Shown in pieces: positions 62,601 to 64,000 of a stretch of DNA of 64,000 nt; positions within the stretch are counted from its first letter, which is position 1, and each line of letters begins with the position of its first letter. The position numbers and the translations under genes are program-made. The notes beneath the pieces are model-generated. The model saw only the letters and a list, made by a program, of their open reading frames with translations, searched no databases and had not been told where the DNA came from. The stretch lies in NCBI RefSeq assembly GCF_965638725.1, contig NC_134962.1, positions 6,145,501 to 6,209,500 of the forward strand. The letters run 5' to 3'. The stretch comes from Aptenodytes patagonicus. Lineage: Eukaryota; Chordata; Aves; Sphenisciformes; Spheniscidae.

Positions 62601-63669
62601 TGATCTTAGAGGTCTTTTCCAACCTCAATGATTCTATGATTCTATGATTCTATGATTCTATGACCCTTCCAACTTGGGCTGTTCTATGAGTCTATGATCT
62701 GCAAAGCCCCTGCTCAGAGTTGACTGCTGGAACTTCCTTTCAAACAGTTGCTTTCTGACCTCCGCTGTTTGCATTGCACAGGAAGGTTGGAAGTATCAAA
62801 AACGTGATGTAGTGCCAGTCTGTCAGGTATATAATGTTGTCACCTTCTTTAAAACAGCTAGGTTATAGTTGCAGCTGTAGATGAATGTTGAATCTGCATG
62901 GACTGTTTCAGAATTAAAACTTGTTTGTTAGTTGTTCTGTGAGCATGGTCATCCTTCAGTGTGTTGATTGGTCTGGACTAGCTACAAACATTGGCTTTTT
63001 GTAGTTACAGGTGAGCTTCCATTCAGGAAATATATGTTTGATATGACTTTATTAATTTCCTTTAATGGTTTTCTATTAATCGTGGAATAAATAAAGCATT
63101 TTTATCTTCTGGCCCCAAAATATGTCAGCAAACAGAACTAAATGTGTGGTAAATTGGGATGTTAGACATACTGCCATTTTGAAAAGGCTAGGAAAATGAA
63201 AGTGCTTCACTATTAAATACAGAATATTTCCAGTACACATGCTTATTTAAATAAGTATTAAGACAGATTCTTGGCTCGTGCCAGTCAATATAGTTCCTTA
63301 GGAACATGAGAATTTACCCAGCAGAGCATCTGGCACTGTCATGTCTATCACATAACATCATATGAAGTCCTTTGGAAAATGAAGACTAATTTATGGAGGC
63401 CAGACTGTCTGTAAGACTGACTCTGGACATAAACATAGCAGACAGTTGTCATTAGAGGATGGCTGTTGGGACAAAAACAGTCAGGACCCACTTTGAGGTG
63501 TGTAAAGGCTCAGTTGCTGCTGCCAAAGGAGAATTTGGGGTTTGTAGCCTATAGACTACCTCTGAACTGTTAGAGGTGATTAGAGTAGCAAGCACCTTCT
63601 CTCTTATCATGGGGTGGGATTGACATTGTCCTTCCTTCTTGAGACCAGCAAAAGTCTATTTGGCTTGCT
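44500..63669 (-). CDS. Unidentified multi-exon protein gene, 3' part (5' end off the window)
   Basis: I do not recognise this protein. On the minus strand, eight short open frames each carry a plausible AG acceptor and GT donor: 63596-63669, 60258-60297, 59832-60004, 59500-59610, 57873-58069, 57483-57554, 56875-56948 and 44500-44693 (stop TAA). Reading phases agree at every junction except 57873 to 57554. The translated pieces look like natural protein: amphipathic helices ([36 protein letters not shown]), hydrophobic helix [17 protein letters not shown], and [20 protein letters not shown]. They have no signal peptide or membrane anchor and could be part of a large helical scaffold. The gene continues off the right edge, where 63869-64000 may hold another exon. 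It runs head-to-tail into CIMIP1. It could be a functional gene, a decaying one (see 57613-57680), or, least likely, a set of chance frames. Confidence 0.55.
44694..47970 (-). other. Presumed large intron of the unidentified gene, left part
   Basis: No further exon supported. A protein-like frame at 45859-46113 follows a usable acceptor but lacks a donor (see findings). The ~45-bp tandem duplication at 46635 is also here. Confidence 0.35.
46635..46723. repeat. Tandem duplication, two copies of a ~45-bp unit
   Basis: AGCCC(C)TGCCTGGAGAA...TTC.GTTCCTC.GTAGAATACAA occurs twice head to tail (46635-46679 and 46680-46723) with a few substitutions and a one-base length difference. It lies in the presumed long intron of the unidentified gene. 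Confidence 0.85.
47974..48151 (+). mobile_element. CR1 LINE 3' fragment, second subfamily
   Basis: It starts ACAGGTTGCCCAGAGAGGTGGTGGATGC, continues with GACGGGGCTCTGAGCAACCTGATCTAG and the GGTTGGACTAGATGACC block, and ends TTCTGTGATTCTATAG. The 3' UTR differs from the copies at 11761, 42908 and 62012, so it is a different CR1 subfamily. Confidence 0.92.
48152..51110. other. Intronic/intergenic DNA, no feature seen
   Basis: AT-rich. Short frames on both strands have no splice context, and no repeat copy was recognised. Confidence 0.4.
51116..51712. mobile_element. Solo LTR with target-site duplication
   Basis: Same family as 17138-17700: TTGTGGTTTAATCCCAGCTGGCAACTAAGCC at the left, AACTCTATCCCAGCC..CTAGCACA at the right. 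Exact 5-bp direct repeats GACAG flank it (51111-51115 and 51713-51717), marking the original insertion. There is no internal retroviral sequence. The first base appears mutated (A for T). Confidence 0.88.
51718..56874. other. Presumed large intron of the unidentified gene, right part
   Basis: No exon I can support. A possible frame near 53340-53415 (minus) did not fit the phases. No repeat copy recognised. Confidence 0.35.
56875..56948 (-). CDS. Unidentified gene, exon ([17 protein letters not shown]...)
   Basis: The acceptor is GTTGCATTTTACTTTCAG and the donor TTTAC|GTAAGA, both strong. Only one of three frames is open across its 74 bp: [20 protein letters not shown] then RMNL. Its trailing base fits the two-base start of the final exon 12 kb downstream. 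Confidence 0.5.
57483..57554 (-). CDS. Unidentified gene, exon ([15 protein letters not shown]...)
   Basis: It has one of the best acceptors in the window, a 30-base pyrimidine-rich tract (TTTTCTCTCATATTCTTCTC...) ending ATTTGCAG. The donor is CCTTA|GTGAAA after a nine-C run. It encodes [20 protein letters not shown] then PPP. One leading and two trailing bases match the next exon. Confidence 0.45.
57613..57680 (-). pseudogene. Possible linking exon with an in-frame stop
   Basis: Bounded by TATGGTTTTAG and AAAA|GTAAGA. Its 68 bp are exactly the length class needed to join the exons at 57873 and 57554. It reads [20 protein letters not shown], Ser, then TAA two bases before the donor. If it is a real exon, the gene is truncated here. 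If not, a linking exon remains unfound. Confidence 0.25.
57873..58069 (-). CDS. Unidentified gene, exon ([17 protein letters not shown]...)
   Basis: The donor is a textbook AAT|GTAAGT. The acceptor is either TTTGAATCCAG (start 58069) or AGTCAGTTTTCTAG (start 58045). Both keep the phase of the preceding exon. It has 65 codons, including [40 protein letters not shown] and [11 protein letters not shown]. This is the most protein-like frame in the right half of the window. Confidence 0.65.
58935..58949 (+). repeat. Poly-C tract, 15 bases
   Basis: An uninterrupted C15 run in presumed intron sequence. Confidence 0.85.
59500..59610 (-). CDS. Unidentified gene, exon ([17 protein letters not shown]...)
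   Basis: Strong splice sites: acceptor GGGTTTTTTTTTTCATAATAG, donor CCTTCAG|GTGAGA. The 111 bp carry phase 1 at both ends and encode [20 protein letters not shown], then [16 protein letters not shown]. Confidence 0.6.
59832..60004 (-). CDS. Unidentified gene, exon ([17 protein letters not shown]...)
   Basis: The acceptor is CCTTATTTCCTAG and the donor GCAT|GTAGGC (not ideal). The 57 codons form two strongly amphipathic helices, [20 protein letters not shown] and [20 protein letters not shown]. The sequence has a natural protein composition that the neighbouring frames lack. Confidence 0.6.
60258..60297 (-). CDS. Unidentified gene, candidate 40-bp exon ([12 protein letters not shown])
   Basis: The acceptor CATGTTCTTATTCAATCAG is good. 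The donor GGCA|GTGATA is middling. The frame [12 protein letters not shown] fits the phase of both neighbours, but the exon is very short and a stop follows just past the proposed donor, so it is the weakest link. Confidence 0.3.
61780..62011 (+). mobile_element. Older CR1, left part, interrupted by a younger CR1
   Basis: A diverged CR1 3' end: GGAGAGGCTTCATCTCGATATAAGAAAA, TTACAGTGAGAACAATCA and GTGGAGTCCCCATCACTGGAGATTTTCAAG, then GGTTGGATCAGATGATCTTCC. It breaks at GGACCC, and its tail resumes after the inserted copy, at 62662. Confidence 0.8.
62012..62661 (+). mobile_element. Younger CR1 LINE inserted into the older CR1
   Basis: A 5'-truncated copy starting within ORF2. The 163-codon frame at 62073-62564 has [19 protein letters not shown] and ends EALRDMV. 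The tail is several tandem ATTCTATG octamers (62630-62661). It is closely similar to 42908-43590. GACCC occurs on both sides of the insertion. Confidence 0.93.
62073..62564 (+). pseudogene. CR1 ORF2 C-terminal remnant (open)
   Basis: 163 codons from the C-terminal region of CR1 reverse transcriptase. The catalytic domains lie upstream and are absent. It is a retrotransposon fragment, not a host protein. Confidence 0.9.
62662..62698 (+). mobile_element. Older CR1, right part (tail)
   Basis: GACCCTTCCAACTTGGGCTG followed by TTCTATGAGTCTATGAT. This is the expected continuation of the element that stops at 62011 (standard CR1 order: GATGATCT..., GGTCCCTTCCAACC, TTCTATGATTCTATGA). Confidence 0.8.
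62699..63595. other. Presumed intron between candidate exons
   Basis: No repeat or exon recognised. Confidence 0.35.
63596..63669 (-). CDS. Unidentified gene, candidate exon ([12 protein letters not shown]...)
   Basis: The acceptor is CACGTTTTATCCACAG and the donor AGAGAAG|GTGCTT. The 74 bp encode [20 protein letters not shown] then DKRE, with one leading and one trailing base. The trailing G fits the two-base start of the next candidate exon. Confidence 0.4.
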
Positions 63670-63868
63670 CTGTGGATAAAACGTGAGCCTACTTTGAAAA
63701 TTAATATACTTATTCTCTTAGAAAGTAGGAACTTTTGCTTAATGGCTTGAAAATAGAAACACATTTTAATGAAACTGGGTCCATTTTCTCCTACAGATGG
63801 TGCTATTTTCCCATGAAAAATCTTGAAAGTTTGAAAAGACAAATGACTTCATTGCAAATTCTTTTTTA

Positions 63869-64000
63869 GCCCAAAGAAAAAAAACACAGGGTGTTGCAAG
63901 GACTTAAAGAGAATATGAAGCCGTATTGCTCTGGAAGTGGATGGAAATCAAATGGAAGCTCCCCAGTAAGCTCCTCAAAGCTGTCCCTCTCAGTTTTGCC
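63869..64000 (-). CDS. Possible further exon of the unidentified gene, cut by the window edge
   Basis: A minus-strand frame open from the edge to TAA at 63866-63868. It begins GKTERDSFEELTGELPFDFH and continues PLPEQYGFIFSLS, an acidic, protein-like sequence. A donor in the required phase is poor (ACCCT|GTGTTT). An open plus-strand frame overlaps it, so the assignment is weak. Confidence 0.28.

Noticed and set aside
1..64000. CRISPR arrays, operons, phage or integrated bacterial elements
   Set aside because: No regularly spaced repeats, no tandem long ORFs with ribosome binding sites, and introns in every recognisable gene. The window is vertebrate nuclear DNA throughout.

Overview
This is vertebrate, very probably bird, nuclear DNA. 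Genes are split into short exons by GT/AG introns and most of the window is AT-rich and non-coding. The interspersed repeats are CR1 LINEs ending in ATTCTATG-type octamers, plus two solo LTRs of one family. There is nothing prokaryotic: no operons, CRISPR arrays or recognisable tRNA/rRNA genes.

Layout, left to right. Bases 1-60 look like the final codons of a plus-strand gene, probably PPP4R1L, followed by about 3 kb that reads as its 3' UTR. Bases 4357-8809 hold a four-exon plus-strand gene for a ubiquitin-like plus ankyrin-repeat protein, best matched to ANKRD60. Bases 8.8-29.6 kb are intergenic, with a CR1 tail and a solo LTR. Bases 29857-34491 (minus) hold a complete four-exon gene, CIMIP1 (C20orf85), a ciliary microtubule inner protein. 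Its first exon lies in the only clear CpG island, with a perfect RFX X-box just upstream of the start codon. The order PPP4R1L > ANKRD60 > < CIMIP1 matches what I recall of human 20q13.32, and the two end assignments and the ANKRD60 call support one another.

Bases 35-64 kb look at first like a repeat-bearing desert. On the minus strand, however, I find a chain of short open frames bounded by splice sites: 63.6, 60.3, 59.9, 59.55, 58.0, 57.5, 56.9 and 44.6 kb. Seven of the eight reading phases join; the one exception is described below. This looks like the 3' half of an unidentified multi-exon protein gene that enters from the right edge and ends at 44500. It lies upstream of CIMIP1, on the side where the human locus has (as far as I recall) a long gene-poor stretch before PMEPA1. 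I do not recognise the protein. One junction (57.87 to 57.55 kb) does not join in phase. The only candidate linking exon carries an in-frame stop, so the gene could be intact with an exon I missed, or decaying. This is the most interesting object in the window.

The repeats include two nearly identical 5'-truncated CR1 copies (42.9-43.6 and 62.0-62.7 kb), the second inserted inside an older CR1. There are also two other CR1 tails, two solo LTRs (one with a clean 5-bp target duplication), several perfect hairpins and a short tandem duplication. All exon boundaries were read by eye and none was checked against transcripts or databases.
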